Origin: Scleromitrula shiraiana
Taxonomy: Eukaryota > Ascomycota > Leotiomycetes > Helotiales > Sclerotiniaceae
Reading direction: 5' to 3'
Assembly (NCBI GenBank): GCA_028455995.1
Contig: JABELC010000005.1
Coordinates: 3,224,001-3,288,000, forward strand
Length of the DNA: 64,000 nt
Shown here: in pieces, positions 23,881 to 36,261 of the stretch
Layout of the letters: every line of letters begins with the position of its first letter
How positions within the stretch are numbered: the stretch's first letter is position 1
Notes under the pieces: generated by a model
What the model was told of the DNA's origin: nothing
The model's input: the letters and a program-made list of their open reading frames with translations, nothing else
Database searches by the model: none
Translations under genes and position numbers: made by a program

Positions 23881-24666
23881 CTATTCCTTCCCCTCACCCT
23901 CAGCCTTAGCCCTCTCCTCCCTCTCCGTCCTACAACTAACCAACCTCCCCACAACCAAATACTTCTCCAAAAACCTCTCCTCCCACCCCCTCAACGCCTC
24001 CCACTCCTCCGCCCCCAAATCCGCCAACCCATCCAACTCCCCCTCCAAATCCGCCGTCAACATATCCTCATCAAAACTGCCCTTCGCCAACCCCCGACTC
24101 GCGTCCCTCCCCGCAAAATTCTCATACGGCCCCCCTGGTCCGTAGAAATTTCTCCCGGCCGACACGTCGAAGACGCGGCCCCGCACGGCGAGGTACACGG
24201 GGGTCTTGTTTGCCCCGGAGAAAGGGAGCAGCGTGCGGGGTGTGAAGGTGCGGAAGACGGTTGCGGGGGGAGCGGGGGGGAGGGCGGCGGGGGGTGATTT
24301 GCGGCGGAGGGTGGTGTAGAGGAGGAGGGCGAGGAGACTGAGGAGGAGGAGGTTGAGGGGGGTGGTTAGGGTGGCTCTGTTTTGTGGAGATTAGCTTTTT
24401 GTTTATTTGTTTGTTTATGTGTTTATTAGAGAGGGGAATAAAGGAAGAGGTAGAGGGAGGGGGACAACATACACATTTGCGCCTCCAGGTCTTTGGGCTT
24501 CTGCGATACACAAATTTAATTAGTTAAGTATTCTTTGCATTTACTTTGCAAGCAACCACCCATTTCTACAAAGAATGATGCAAATAGAAAAGTAATTAAG
24601 AACAATAAACATAAACATAAACATAAATATAAACATAAATATAAACATAAACATACCAGCAGCCAT
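23881..24666 (-). CDS. Dap1/PGRMC-like cytochrome b5-fold heme protein
   Basis: Three exons on the minus strand, 24666-24657 (10 bp), 24500-24473 (28 bp) and 24376-23881, give 177 residues. A short N-terminus is followed by one membrane helix (about residues 18-35, LNLLLLSLLALLLYTTL). A cytochrome b5-like heme/steroid-binding domain follows, with the membrane-associated progesterone receptor signature VRGRVFDVSAGRNFYGPGGPY and FAGRDASRGLAK near residues 80-115. In yeast and animals this family (Dap1/PGRMC1) binds heme through a tyrosine and supports cytochrome P450 enzymes of sterol synthesis in the ER. The heme-ligand region YGPGGPY is intact. The tiny first exons were placed by splice sites and by keeping frame (phases 1 and 2). 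Intron 1 holds an ATAAAC microsatellite (about 24606-24655). Confidence 0.85.
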
Positions 24667-25582
24667 TCTTCTCTCAACATAATCCATCGTATCTCGTTAT
24701 TCGTCTCTCTTTTGTGCAATCCAATCCAATCTTCCGAGTCCACAATCGCGATTATATCTTTAAATCCTATCAATCTATGTATCCAACTTCTCACCAACAC
24801 TCAACGTGTTCGTTTCAACAGAATAAATATCCGTACGATTTCCTTTCCTCCTTCGATGTTTTGGTATGTATTCAATGAAGGATAATCAATTAATTTCGAG
24901 AGGATTAATAGGTATCGATTCAATATGATGTAAGAGCTAGCCAAATGGGTGTAAGATTTCTCGACATCGAAGCTTCGAGCTCTTCTTACAAAATCGACAT
25001 CTCCTCGGAAATTGCGGGGGAATATGATTATGCAATGGTCACGTGATATGGATCGTACGAGATGAAACATCGGCTCGATTGGGTGAATGATATTATGTTC
25101 AAATCAAACGAGAACTTCGATGTCAAGGATGAAGAGTGATTTGCTTCTTTTCTTCGGTAAACATATTGAGTAATTCTTTCCAATTCCTATCCCATGCCAT
25201 CCCCTACACCATCCGGTCTTAACCCAACCCAAGCCAAACCAAACCAAACCAAACCAAACCCATACCCACCCATACCCATATCCAATCAAGCAACCCACCC
25301 ATAGCATTGCATCATCCCAGCTCACCATCATATCCAAAGTAAGCTATGTATATACCACTACAAGAATACTCATGTACCAACCACCCCACCCCATACCTTC
25401 CCATACCTTCCCTCCCAAATAAAACCCTCCTTCTCCCTACCCTACCATTTACAATAAGTATAAGTAACCAAAAAGCAAAACGCCAAACACTATACAAATC
25501 TATGCGAGCTACTACGCTACGCTATGCTATGATCATCTACCTTCCAATTCTTACAACCTTTTCTCCTGATCTCCATGTCAAA
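24667..25582. other. intergenic
   Basis: Promoter side of the Dap1-like gene and 3' side of the M28 gene. An AACCAA run occurs at about 25224-25260. No gene was supported. Confidence 0.5.
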
Positions 25583-28319
25583 CTAATTATTTCCAACTAA
25601 CTTCCGACTAGCCCTTTTGATGATATCGGCCGTTTTATCAACCAGCTTCTTTGCTAATGCCCAATCACCTGCCTCGACTGCATCGCGGATTGCAGGGAAA
25701 TAAGCTTCATTGTTTTCGGACCAGAGTTGTGGTCCGAAGATAACATGTTTGAATTGTGTTCTATTTGGGATCTGTTTGTTTTGTATTTGTTAGTTAACTC
25801 TTCGTGTAAACATGGGGTTGGGAAAAGGGATTGGCTGAAGAGTGTGAAAGAAAGAAGAATAGAAAAAGAAAAGAATAGCATACCCCACCATCCTTCTCCA
25901 AATCCAACAAGTGGGTTTCGAAATTTGCCATCCGAGTATTATGACTCTTCCTCTTCGCCGCCAACGGAGAACTCTCAAACCCACCACTTCCCAAAACCAA
26001 GCCATCCCATTCCAATTCCCACTTCTCGAAAAGTCTCGCATCACTTGCGAACTGCAATGCCGCTTCCCTGAGTGGTTCCGTAGACCAAGAAACCTGGCCT
26101 GCTACATTAGGTCCTTTTGCATCCGCCCAGTTCTCCAAATCCATGACCCATTTGGTGAGTGAGGAAGAATATGCTTTGATGTCGAAGGGAAGAACAGCTC
26201 GATCGCAGAATTCTAAGATGAGAAGTGCCCAAACTTCAGCAAGGACTTTGTGATAGCGAAAATTAGGATCGCCTTGGCTAGCCATCCATTCAAAATTATC
26301 GTAAGCAGAGTGATATGGGTATTTGGCACCCGAAAATCCAAAATCTAGAGAAGAAGTTCCGGCCATATCTTGGAAAGCTACATAATCGCTCCCAACTCCT
26401 AGCCCCTCTAACTGACCTTTTCTTTCATCCCAGAGTCTTCGGAGAGTTGCATTTTGGTAGGGGTCTGCTGTGCGATCCAGGACGCGTAGCAGAGCTTTCT
26501 TGAAGATGGGACTTCCCGAAGCGTGAAATTCTTGACCAGCAACTCCTCCATCTACGTTGAGGTAAACAAAAGCATCTTTTCGTAGCTTATCCATGTTCTT
26601 TTCTACATGCTCTGTCGAACCAATAAGATTGTATTCTTCACCATCCCACGATGCAAATTCAATGGTACGTTGTGGGCGCCATCCTCGTGAAACGAGATCT
26701 CCGAAGATATGCATAACCTCGAGGAAAACAGCGGTACCTGATCCGGGATCTGTAGCACCAAAAGCCCATGCATCTCGGTGATTACCAACAATGACAGACT
26801 TCTCTTTTTGCTCAATACCAGTAATCTTGCCCAATACATTGTAAATTTTTTGATCCTCTACTTCATCCTGGTCATTAACAAGATGGACTTTTGGCGATGA
26901 AAGATTGCCAGACCAATATTCGACATCCGGAACTGCACCTATCCATCCAGGAGGGCACTTGTCGCCCAGACCTTTAATCGATTGTAAGAGTTTTTGCGCA
27001 TCTCCCCATGAGATAGGAATACTGGGGATATTGACAAGTCCCGGATTGTTCTCTTTGGAGATACGTTTAGCTTTTTCGGTACTTGCCCATCCAGGAGTAA
27101 GAACATCGCCAACTACCCAGTTTGTCAAACCGACTGAACCTCTTTGAACACCGTCTTTAGGCATATATCTGCCATTAGGTGCAGTATCACCCAAAGTGAA
27201 TCCATCATCCGCCGGATCACTATACATAATAACAGCCTTGAATCCCCATGGTTCTGCTGCCTTGACTTTCAATCCTATGTCGTTTTGATCTCCATAGTAT
27301 CTGACCAAGGCAATTGCCCCTCTCGTATCAATTCCGCTGTCGTACAAACGTTTGTAATCGCTCTGTGATCCATAGTTGACGAAAATCAATGGACCCGTAA
27401 CATCTCCCGACTTTGAATATCCGTGAAAAACCGCTGTTTGTTGTCTTGGAGGATTCGTATAAAGCTGAGGTTCCTCAATTGTGGCTGCCCAGGCCGGTTT
27501 TCCATCATCTCCAAGCAACTCAATCTTCCTTCCCCCATCCTTCGGATAGTTAAGATAAACACTATATGGATCCATCTTAACATCTTCCAGGCCACTCTTC
27601 AACATAATTTCCTGCACAATCTCTGCCAATATAAAATCTCCCGCCGTCCCTGCCAAATGATCCGTCTTCGTAATCCTACCCAACCACCTTACCATCCTCT
27701 CCTCAGAAACCGACTCCTGCACAAAGATCCTCACGCTCTCCGCTGGGAACATCTGCCCTCCTATGCGATTCGCCGCATTCGAGAAAAGATCGCTGACGAA
27801 TAATATATACACCACCGTCATGACCAAAAATATCGCAAAGATCCGTCCAATCACTATACAAAAATTCGCATCGATTCTCGGCCACCCGATGCGCCAATTC
27901 GTCGGTAGTCTCGAAGACAACGATTGCGAAAGACTAGAAATGCGTTTCCCCCACGAAGATTGCGAGCTCTCCGGATCCTGAATTTCCATCTCCTCCATCT
28001 CTCTCCGCACATCCTCATCATCGCCGCTTTCGTGTCCTTCCCCATGTTGATTTAGAAAGGAATCGCGTTCCTGGCTATCTCGATTTGAAATGCCATCTTC
28101 AGTAGGAGGCGGACGGTAGCCTGCTCGACGGGTTGGGACGGGGATTCGTGCGCCAGGATCGTGGCCTAGGAGACCTTCTCTTTCGGATGGCCGGGAGGAT
28201 TCGTGATTGGAACTGTCGCTGGGGAATGTTATGGGAGGAGATCCGCGAGAGGAAGAACCGGTGGCTTCTTCATAGGAGGGAATTGGTAGAACTTCATATC
28301 TGTGTTTTTCGTTGGGCAT
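25583..28319 (-). CDS. M28-family transferrin-receptor/glutamate carboxypeptidase II-like membrane protein (Tre1/Vps70 type)
   Basis: Two exons on the minus strand, 28319-25884 and 25771-25583, with a 112-bp intron (GTATGC...ACAG, phase 0), give 874 residues. A cytosolic tail of about 150 residues carries PIPSYEEAT, close to the PY-type motif by which yeast Tre1/Tre2 meet Rsp5, then one membrane helix (about 153-176). The lumenal part has a PA domain followed by an M28 peptidase fold with GNHRDAWAFGATDPGSG (metal ligands H and D), ASWDGEEYNLIGS (catalytic and metal Glu pair), VDGGV and PYHSAYDNFEW (metal His). It ends in a transferrin-receptor-like dimerisation domain completed by exon 2 (FKHVIFGPQLWSENNEAYF). 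All zinc-ligand motifs are present, so it may be catalytically competent, unlike animal transferrin receptors. It probably works in Golgi/endosome/vacuole membranes. Stopping at the unspliced frame would lose this last exon. Confidence 0.9.
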
Positions 28320-29220
28320 TGTGATGTTTGTGTGAGTATGTGAGGTGTGGAATGGGAAATAACCACTTTGCCTCTTTATGGATGCTGATAAATCGTAAGG
28401 GTAAAATTGTGCAAGTAATTACCAATAAGTGAATTAAGATGGTTTGGAAGGATTGGATGAATTGGTTTTGTCTATTAAGTTATTTCGAAGTCGGCTTATT
28501 GGGTATTCAGGCCAGCTGTTCGTTTCACCCACATTGTAGCTCTTGATGTGTTTCGAATGATGGTTGAATATTTTTCATTGGTAACTTTGAAGTTCGAGGT
28601 TCGAGGTCATTGATAGTCTGCGACATCACGGACTTAGATTCGCGTCCGGGCCACTTATTCGGTAATCCTCCCCGACAATTTAATAGTTAACTTTGTACAT
28701 GCATTATCCTTTATGAAACAATATAATCAACATATTACAATGATACAGGTGAGATAAAATTGTCTGTGGAAAGAGTCTGCAGGTAGATCATTTTAAGGTA
28801 TTACTATCAAATAAACTCATTATGTTTAATTCTATAGTTAACTCTTACTCGATCTAAGTTTGATATCACTTCCAGGTCGTTAAAGGGGTAGTTCACACTC
28901 TAAGATTTGCTTCTCTTGATCTGTTATAATTATCGTGTCTTAACACATAGCTCATAGCTATGTCTACCTATTAAATCAGCTCACATACGAGCCGATTCCA
29001 TTCTAAGTACAATCGCTGCGTTATTTTTGACCTTCATTTTCATGAAACTAAAAGGGGAAGTTGCCGGTTCTCAGGAATCTCGCCCATACCCCTTCCCTTC
29101 CTAGTCCACTTCTCCCAGCAGAAAAAAATCCTATAAACCATCCGACGCGCAATAAATTTACATTGAAGTATGATCCATTCCAAATGCTCCGAAAGGATAC
29201 GTAGAAAGACTCCTGGTCTA
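28320..29220. other. intergenic
   Basis: 5' side of the M28 gene and 3' side of VPS35. No gene or repeat was recognised. Confidence 0.5.
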
Positions 29221-32097
29221 TCACGGCGCGGCTGCAGTATTAACACCATCGTAGTTCCTTGCAGTAATATTGTCTAATGTGCGTTGAAAATGACGCCTGG
29301 GGGAATCAATGGTTGCTGAATCTTGATTACCTGTCAGATTAGAATGGATTAACTCGATCAAACCATTAAGGTATTTGGTTGTGACCTGTAAAATTGATTA
29401 GTCTTCAATTCGTAAGATTGGGGAAGTAATCTTACCGCTTCATTCTCTTGCTCAAAATAGTAAACGTAACGATTGAGGATTTCCACAAAAAGTTCAACAG
29501 ATACTGCAGTATCCATACATGCATCCGCAACACGTAGTGCACGTTGAAGACACTCGAGAACACGTTTACCATCACGGTAAAGCTGGTATAAGTCAGTTAC
29601 TCTGCTTCAAAACATGAAGTGGATTAGAAAACTTACATTCTTGGTCTCGTCCGACTCCCCTTTGGCTGTAATTGGTACAGCCCACCAGAGATGACTGGCC
29701 AAATAAACAGCACGACATTGATCTGGCTTCTTCAGTAACTTGCTGCCATGAAGAGCACATTTGGTGATAAGGGTATCATAATTTTCCTTGCTGAAATTTC
29801 TGGACTCATGCAACGCTGCTGCGATAACGCAGACAGCTTGGAACTGTGCTCTAGAATCACTGATTGATTCTTCATATATGGTAAAAGCTTGCGCATAGAA
29901 CTCGTAGCTAACCTCCTCGAAGTTTGTCTGGTCGGCAATTTGACCACAAGCCACAAATAATCGAAGAGAAAGTTCTGCAGACGCAGGTACTCTTGTATAC
30001 ATAGTAGAGAGTGATGAGTGCATAAATTTGAAAAGTGCGGATATCTGGGTATTCCAATTGTCGTCGTAATGTTCTCTAGCTTTAAATCGTCTCGCAAGCT
30101 TCATAGCAGATGTGATCAGGGCAGGTGTAGTGAATTTCACTCGTTCGTTGCCTTCCGAATAAGCTGCTTTTGTGGTTTGCAAAAGTTTAAATTGAGTATC
30201 ATTGTCATCGTTGTGAATTAGATGAACAATTCTGGCTAACCAGCCCTGTTCTTCTATCGTTTCGTCTGTCTCAACAGCTTTACGTTGAGCAGGGTAACTA
30301 CCTGCGTTCTGAGATCCTTCCTTTATCAGGACTTTAAGAACTTCCAAAACGCCTTCTAGAGATGCCACAGTTGTAATTTGTGTGAGATTATTCTGTAGAG
30401 TACGAGCGAGCTCCCCAGCAACAGCTCGTCGTGTGGGGTATATCTGTAGTTGCAATAGCGGAATGTACGTCGGCAGAGATAGAGCTGTAAAGATAGAAGC
30501 GTATGAGGTTATAGGTGTGAGGAGAAGGTTCAAAATGTTCTTTTGTGCCTCTGGAGAATGTATCTCTGGGGTATTCTGATAAGCTCTAACTCTATCTGCT
30601 GCATATTCGAGAACTTGATCAACATAGTCAAGTCGATCAGGATGTACTTTAAGTGCCAAATTGACTAATGAGACTAATAAAGCCAAAGTGTCTTGTACCG
30701 ATAAACGTTGGGAAGCCACTAAGTTCATCACCTGGTCGAAGAAAATCTCGTAGAGCTTGATGTTTTCTGGAATAGCATTGGTTTTTTCATTGGCACCATC
30801 GTTACCAACCGTTGCTTCTGTCTCGGCCACACTCTCAACTTCTGTTGGAGCTTTGCTGAGAGCATCATCGTTTGGTTGGGAAGCTTTTGGGCTTACGCTA
30901 CCTCCATTGGTCTCTGTCGATGGGTGGTCGCCATTAGACTCTGAAGGTATTTTTGAGTCGGCTCCTGCTGCAGTTTTGCTTTCTTTAGCTATGCGACTGT
31001 TCTTGAGTAACTTTCTAACAGCCTCCTCTTCTAACTTTTCGCGATTCGCGACTAAGCTGGAGTCGGACTCCCTCGCGGCATATTCTGAAAGTCTATCCAT
31101 CATGGCTATAACTATAACTTTCATGTTGACTTGTGGATTCAACCTCGAAACAGCGGCTAAGAATTGATCCAATGTATGAAGGTGGTACTCGTCAGGGAAA
31201 ACTTGTGTGATCACCTCTAACAAATATTCCTGAGCTAGAACGTCTCGACATTGCACTACCTGCTCCAGCAATGGTTGTAGAATTGTATTCTTGTAGACAT
31301 CCAAATCCACCAACTGACTTAGGCGAACCAAATTACTACCGACCAGTAACTGAAGCTCCTTTCTCTCCTGTGTTCTCATCTCCCTTTCTCTGGAGTGACC
31401 TTGATGCTGTAACCGTACCCAAAGCTTGTTCATTTCCACAAAATTCGTCAGAACAAAACTTATCGAATCCGTCAAGTTCCCTTCTGGTCCATCGCCATCA
31501 CCCTGCGGCAAATGCTCTCGGGCTTGTCCAGAAAGATAGTATCGCAGGAACAATCCTCTTATTGGGTGTTGGACTCCGCGACTCATTTCCATCATGTCTT
31601 TCATTATCTCCTTCACGGGAGCTTCAGGCACTCCCATATAGACCGTCCCTACCGTAATCATCAAATATAATCGAGGAACGATATTGCCTGCATATTGTAC
31701 AAGCTCGTAAAGATCGGCAAGGTGATGTGTGGGGTGGGAGTCTTTGAGGTGGGATGATAGGTGTCGCAAAGCGTCAAATACGGCCATATATAATTCATAA
31801 TACTGTTTCGGTCCAAGACTGCTTGTGCGAAGTTCGGAGACGAGGGTTGAGCTGTATTCAAAGAAGATATCAGTACAACGCCATTTCATCAAGCGCATAG
31901 CATTATAGATAAGCGCATGAGAAAGATCAGTAACAATAGCTAGTTTTCCCTCCCACGTACCTGCACTTTAAAGCATCCATAAGCTTCCCAGGACTCTCTA
32001 GACATCTTCGCATGAGTTGAGTCTGCTGTCGCACAACGTTCAAAGCATCTTCAAGAAGTCTTGCCTGATCCTCCACAACCTGAGGTGGACTGGCCAT
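29221..32097 (-). CDS. VPS35: VPS35, retromer cargo-recognition subunit
   Basis: Four exons on the minus strand, 32097-31961, 31851-29637, 29582-29436 and 29385-29221, give 887 residues, the usual length for VPS35. The N-terminus reads QARLLEDALNVVRQQTQLMRRC, followed after intron 1 by LRTSSLGPKQYYELYMAVFDALRHLS, and the VPS35 hallmark PRLYLMITVG is near residue 106. The rest is an all-helical solenoid, with an acidic or disordered insert (about residues 345-410) as in other fungal members. The C-terminal exon has SPRRHFQRTLDNI. VPS35 is the backbone of the retromer that returns cargo such as Vps10 from endosomes to the Golgi. All three introns have GTACGT, GTAAGT or GTAAGA donors and keep frame; the whole model closes without a stop. 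The last exon also contains an unused GT and CAG (after LT and at SP); reading through keeps the family C-terminus. Confidence 0.93.
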
Positions 32098-32702
32098 TGT
32101 GGCAGACTTTCAATAACCACTGTTTTACCAGTAAATTATCTGCGAAGCTCGAGCAACTTATAATAATGAAATGAGAAGGTATTATCGTAAATATCGAAAG
32201 TTGTTAATTACATCCAAACCAGGAATTAGATGATTCGCAAGCAGTTATGGAGAAGGAACGCTAAGCCTCCAAGCAACAGCGGGCCAATTGTTAGCCGGTC
32301 AATAGTTGTTCCATGTTCCGCTATTGGGTGGGTCTTCATTATCACTATTAGATGAACATAGTCAAGGTCTCTTGAATAGTAGTAATTATTATTATTATTT
32401 ATTTTCTAAAGTATTCTATTGACAGTAGTGCTCTCCTATCTCATATCTTCTCTCCTTATTCATCACTCAGATTATTCCACAAGGCTTCCAGCTCTTGGTC
32501 CCTTGTCTAATGCTCGAATGAGCACTGATATATGTACATTATTAAACTTTCTACAAATGAAAGAAATTGGGATCATGTCCAATCACACCTCAATCATATC
32601 CTTTTCCCTAATATAATAATTTTCTCCCATGAGTTCCAATCAATGAGATGTATGACCTCCACCATTCGAAGCTATATTGCAGTTATGGTCAATGAAGATC
32701 GA
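32098..32702. other. intergenic
   Basis: Promoter side of VPS35 and 3' flank of the repeat protein. A short ATT run occurs at about 32385-32405. No gene was supported. Confidence 0.5.
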
Positions 32703-33944
32703 TCATCGCTTTGTGACCGTAGCGTTCCATGATGGGTTGCTTGTATGCCATTGTTCATTGTCAAATGAAGTACTAGTAGAAGTTGCTATTGACACAGTTG
32801 AGTAGACGGCTGTATATGTTGTGTTCCAAGCATCCCCCGCTGAATAACTAGTCGGCTCCGGTAAAAATGTTCTTGAGAACTCTGTGGCAATGGTAGGTGA
32901 TGACTCTGTATATGATGCTTCTGTGAATGATGCTCCTGTATATGATGCTTCCGTGGATGAAGCCTCCGTAAATGACGCCTCTGTAAATGATGCTTCTGTA
33001 TATGATGCTTCTGTAAATGATGCTTCTGTAGACGATGCTTCTGTAGACGATGCTTCTGTAAACGATGCTCCCGTAGATGATGCTTCTGTATAGGATGCTT
33101 CCGTGGATGAAGCCTCTGTAGATGAAGCCTCTGTAAACGATGCTCCCGTAGATGATGCTTCTGTAAGGGATACTTCTGTAGACGATGCTTCTGTAAATGA
33201 TGCTCCTGAAGTCGGAATTGCGCTGATCGCTGATGTAATTGTCTCGGTGGCGGCAAGAGATGCCGAAGATGACAACGCACTGCTTGGCAAGGAGCTACTC
33301 ATCAATTCTATGGAGGTAACAGATGGGCTGTTAGAGGCTGTAGGGACTACTACTGGTGTGGAAGCAGCGGCCATTGTAGATACGGATGAGGATGAGGAGG
33401 GAGACAATGTTGCTAGTGATGACAATGAACTAGACCTGCTAACTTCCGAGGAACTCGATGATGTTGAGAAGGTGATTGAGGTTGAACTTGAACTTGAACT
33501 TGAACTTGGTGTTGCTGTAGAAACTACCAGTACAGTGACCGGAACAGTAATATCAACAATTGAATATCCAACAGTGGTAACAGTAGTGGGACTTGGTGCC
33601 GGTGTTATTGTGACTAGGATTGTCTTTGTAGTATCAGATCCTTTCACAGTCTGGGTCGAGACTATATAATTTGTCTCTGCGGGTAGGGTTATAGAATCGG
33701 TTTCGATGATGGTTTTTGTTTTTGGGTTTTCCGTTTGTGTCACAGTTTCGACCACAGTAACTCCGCCAGCTCCATTCCCACTTGTAGATGTTGCAGAGCT
33801 TCCATCTACGTTAACTACGGAGTATGAAGCTCTTCTTATATTTTGCACCCAAGCCAAACCTCGAGGAGAGAAGGGTAGAGCTGATGACAAGGAAAGCAAT
33901 GACGAAAGCGCAAAGAATGTGAAATTACAAGTATTAAGACGCAT
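32703..33944 (-). CDS. secreted Ser/Thr-rich cell-wall-type protein with 5-residue repeats
   Basis: A single exon gives 413 residues. The start MRLNTCNFTFFALSSLLSLSSA is a clear signal peptide, with cleavage likely after SSA. An NIRR site soon after could be a dibasic processing point. The middle is Ser/Thr-rich and probably O-mannosylated. About residues 245-350 are runs of the 5-residue unit (S/T)(S/F/Y)TEAS, seen in DNA as 15-bp units between about 32893 and 33213. The C-terminus is NPSWNATVTKR, with no hydrophobic GPI signal, so the protein may be soluble or covalently held by the wall. Repeat-bearing proteins of this kind serve as wall components or adhesins in fungi, but no known adhesin domain is seen. 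Confidence 0.8.
   Translation of the reverse strand: MRLNTCNFTFFALSSLLSLSSALPFSPRGLAWVQNIRRASYSVVNVDGSSATSTSGNGAGGVTVVETVTQTENPKTKTIIETDSITLPAETNYIVSTQTVKGSDTTKTILVTITPAPSPTTVTTVGYSIVDITVPVTVLVVSTATPSSSSSSSSTSITFSTSSSSSEVSRSSSLSSLATLSPSSSSSVSTMAAASTPVVVPTASNSPSVTSIELMSSSLPSSALSSSASLAATETITSAISAIPTSGASFTEASSTEVSLTEASSTGASFTEASSTEASSTEASYTEASSTGASFTEASSTEASSTEASFTEASYTEASFTEASFTEASSTEASYTGASFTEASYTESSPTIATEFSRTFLPEPTSYSAGDAWNTTYTAVYSTVSIATSTSTSFDNEQWHTSNPSWNATVTKR
32893..33213 (-). repeat. 15-bp coding minisatellite
   Basis: Repeated units of the type GATGCTTCTGTAAAT (plus strand) encode a 5-residue repeat in the secreted protein. Some units are duplicated in blocks (the GATGAAGCC variants at about 33105-33130). 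Such arrays are prone to length change. Confidence 0.85.
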
Positions 33945-35484
33945 GATTGCGACAACTTTGAAAGATAAATAGAAGTAAAGTAGATTTGAGACTTTTTACC
34001 TTTAATGTCTGTGAAGAAATAAATTTAGCAGGGGGCAATTCCATGCATCATATAACACTTCATATGATTTTTCGAGAGGCTGGGGAAAATCTGAAGAACG
34101 CATGGGGAGGCTGGGATTTTCCCGTCACTCAATTATTGAGTGGCTGGGAAATAGCCTTCAACACACGTAAATCCTATGATTCAATTGAATTCTAGGAACC
34201 AATACACGAATCTTTTGAGATAGAAAGGTTAGATAGAAAGATTCCTGATGATACTGCAGAGGTGCTCTCATGCTCTAATATTCATGGTCGGCAAAAATAT
34301 TTTCCGAGATTGCTTGAAGATTGCAGACACTGGTACAGGTACAGTAGTTCTGGAACCATTGTTTAAATGAATAGACTAGACCTAGATGTCTGTATCCTAC
34401 AACTCGTAGTAGTGTTACTGATTTTGAATTGCGAACAATTGTCTAATTGTTTATTTGTTTGTTTGTTTGTTTATTTATTTGTTTTTCTATTTATTTATTT
34501 TTCTATTTTTCTATTTGTCTATTTTTCTATTTGTCTATTTTTCTATTTGTCTATTTTTCTATTTGTCTATTTTGACCTACTACAAAAGTTCTGTGTGATG
34601 ATGATGTTACTGAGGAAACTGTGGTTACAATCCTCTTTCAAGTTATTACTATAAGGGGGTTTTCGGAGCACCCATTAGGTTCCGGTAACTAAAATTGGAA
34701 AGAGGCGGGATAAAAGAATGCAATCACCTAATCGCTATTGGTTTGTAGAGTTTCAATACACTTGGGTGTAAATAATTCTCTTTCGCTCAAAATTCTAGTT
34801 AATACATTGAAGTGTTCAATTGAACCTCAACTGACTTCAAACTTCCATCTACACAATCATGTATCAAGAGAAGAATCATAACCACAGACCAAGGTGAGAT
34901 ATTATAATAAATTTGCCATATCTACGACATATTGGTAAGCCTTCTTTCATCTCGCCGAAGTATTTCCTACTCTCGTCATGACTATCTCCCGTTGATAATA
35001 GTTATATTCCCCTATCTAGATAAAGATCAAGAGATAGAGATCAAGAGATACAAGAGATAGAGATCAAGAGATAGAGAAATATTCGGTTGAATAATCGACA
35101 TGTGGAAAGTTTTTTCTTCCAGAACAATTTACATCCACTCACAGACTATACATACCATGATTCAGTCAGTCCATTCCATTTCGATGGTCGGAGGAAACAC
35201 TCGTCAATTATTTATTGTACGCACGTCAACAAAAATGACGAAATGGTCAAACTTGCATTAAGAAGAGCCGCGAAACCTTGATGGATATCCCCAGTACATT
35301 TGAGATTCTGGAAGTTATACCCTCGAGTCATATCACACCCATATGTTGTTATCAGTATAGAAAATTTGATTTCTTTATACAATACTCGAGTATCTTTCTT
35401 TGAGAGAACGATACTCGATATTTCCATTCAAGAACATAGAATAACTTCATTTACTCAAACTTTATCGAGGCTCTACTACAAGTC
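33945..35484. other. intergenic with simple repeats
   Basis: No gene was supported. It contains a TTTG run and a 16-bp repeat CTATTTTTCTATTTGT (about four units, 34503-34571), and an AGATAGAGATCAAG repeat (about 35022-35075). Confidence 0.5.
34446..34571 (+). repeat. pyrimidine-rich simple repeats
   Basis: TTTG units (about 34446-34475) lead into a 16-bp unit CTATTTTTCTATTTGT repeated about four times up to 34571. Confidence 0.8.
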
Positions 35485-36261
35485 ATGGCAGATGTAGAAT
35501 ATTCTTCTCCGTTGATGCGCATTCCATGCGAGATAAGATTGATGATATACCATCATTTGTTCGACGATAAGAACCATCAGGTATTCGAAATACGAACTCA
35601 ACAACCAGATGTCTACGCTACCCGCCCAAAAGATTATCTTCGATCTTCCTACTCCGTCGACCATTCTCTTATGCGACAACGAATCGCAACGACATATAAA
35701 CTATGTACCGATGTCGATATCCACACTTCAATAATGGGAGTCAATCGCAAGATTCACGAAGAGACCACACATTTTTTATATGGGAATCGTACATTCAGCT
35801 TTTATAAAGATATCGAGGCTATCGTGCCCTTCTTATCCGACCTTACCCCTCGTACACGGTCTCTTGTAAAAGAGATATCTTTATTTAAACAAGGATTTGT
35901 CTTTTGTCGGGAGTCTAATCGATGTGAATGGAGCAATCTTTGCGAATTCTTGAGAGATCAGATGCAATTGAAGAGCTTGAAACTGATAGTTGAGGGCGGT
36001 CGTCCAAGATTAGGATGGGACGATTCTACTCAATATACATTGTCCGAGTTCAAAACATTATCGAGTGTCGCATATGAGCCTTTGGAATGGGCTTTACAAC
36101 TACTCGAGATTAAAGGCATTGAGAAGTTGGATATCACTTCAGAATTACATCCCATACCACCACCCAGTCACTCTACAGCAATGGCATTCTTTGGTGCATT
36201 TTCTGCTTCGATCGAGACTGGATTTGCAGACTATCTGAGAAGGGAACTCATCAGCATGTAA
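35485..36261 (+). CDS. 2EXR-type (F-box-like N-terminus) protein, copy 1
   Basis: A single exon gives 258 residues. The N-terminus LMRIPCEIRLMIYHHLF has the fungal 2EXR/F-box-like pattern (LPxEIRxxIYxxLF). It is followed by MGVNRKIHEETTHFLYGNRTFSF, the usual second motif (xVNRQIxxEAxxxLYxxNxFxF). Downstream is an alpha/beta region with LKSLKLIVEGG. These proteins are abundant in Leotiomycetes and related fungi and are often annotated only as hypothetical or F-box-like. A link to ubiquitin ligases is not shown. The neighbour at 37103-38332 has the same two motifs, so the pair probably arose by duplication. Confidence 0.8.
   Translation: MADVEYSSPLMRIPCEIRLMIYHHLFDDKNHQVFEIRTQQPDVYATRPKDYLRSSYSVDHSLMRQRIATTYKLCTDVDIHTSIMGVNRKIHEETTHFLYGNRTFSFYKDIEAIVPFLSDLTPRTRSLVKEISLFKQGFVFCRESNRCEWSNLCEFLRDQMQLKSLKLIVEGGRPRLGWDDSTQYTLSEFKTLSSVAYEPLEWALQLLEIKGIEKLDITSELHPIPPPSHSTAMAFFGAFSASIETGFADYLRRELISM

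Noticed and set aside
24122..24511. Pro/Arg-rich 129-codon minus-strand frame
   Set aside because: It is a frame-shifted shadow of the Dap1-like gene; the real frame gives the heme domain and membrane helix.
32884..33972. Asp/Val-rich plus-strand frames (69, 188 and 88 codons)
   Set aside because: They are antisense of the Ser/Thr-rich repeat protein, open because of the 15-bp repeat.
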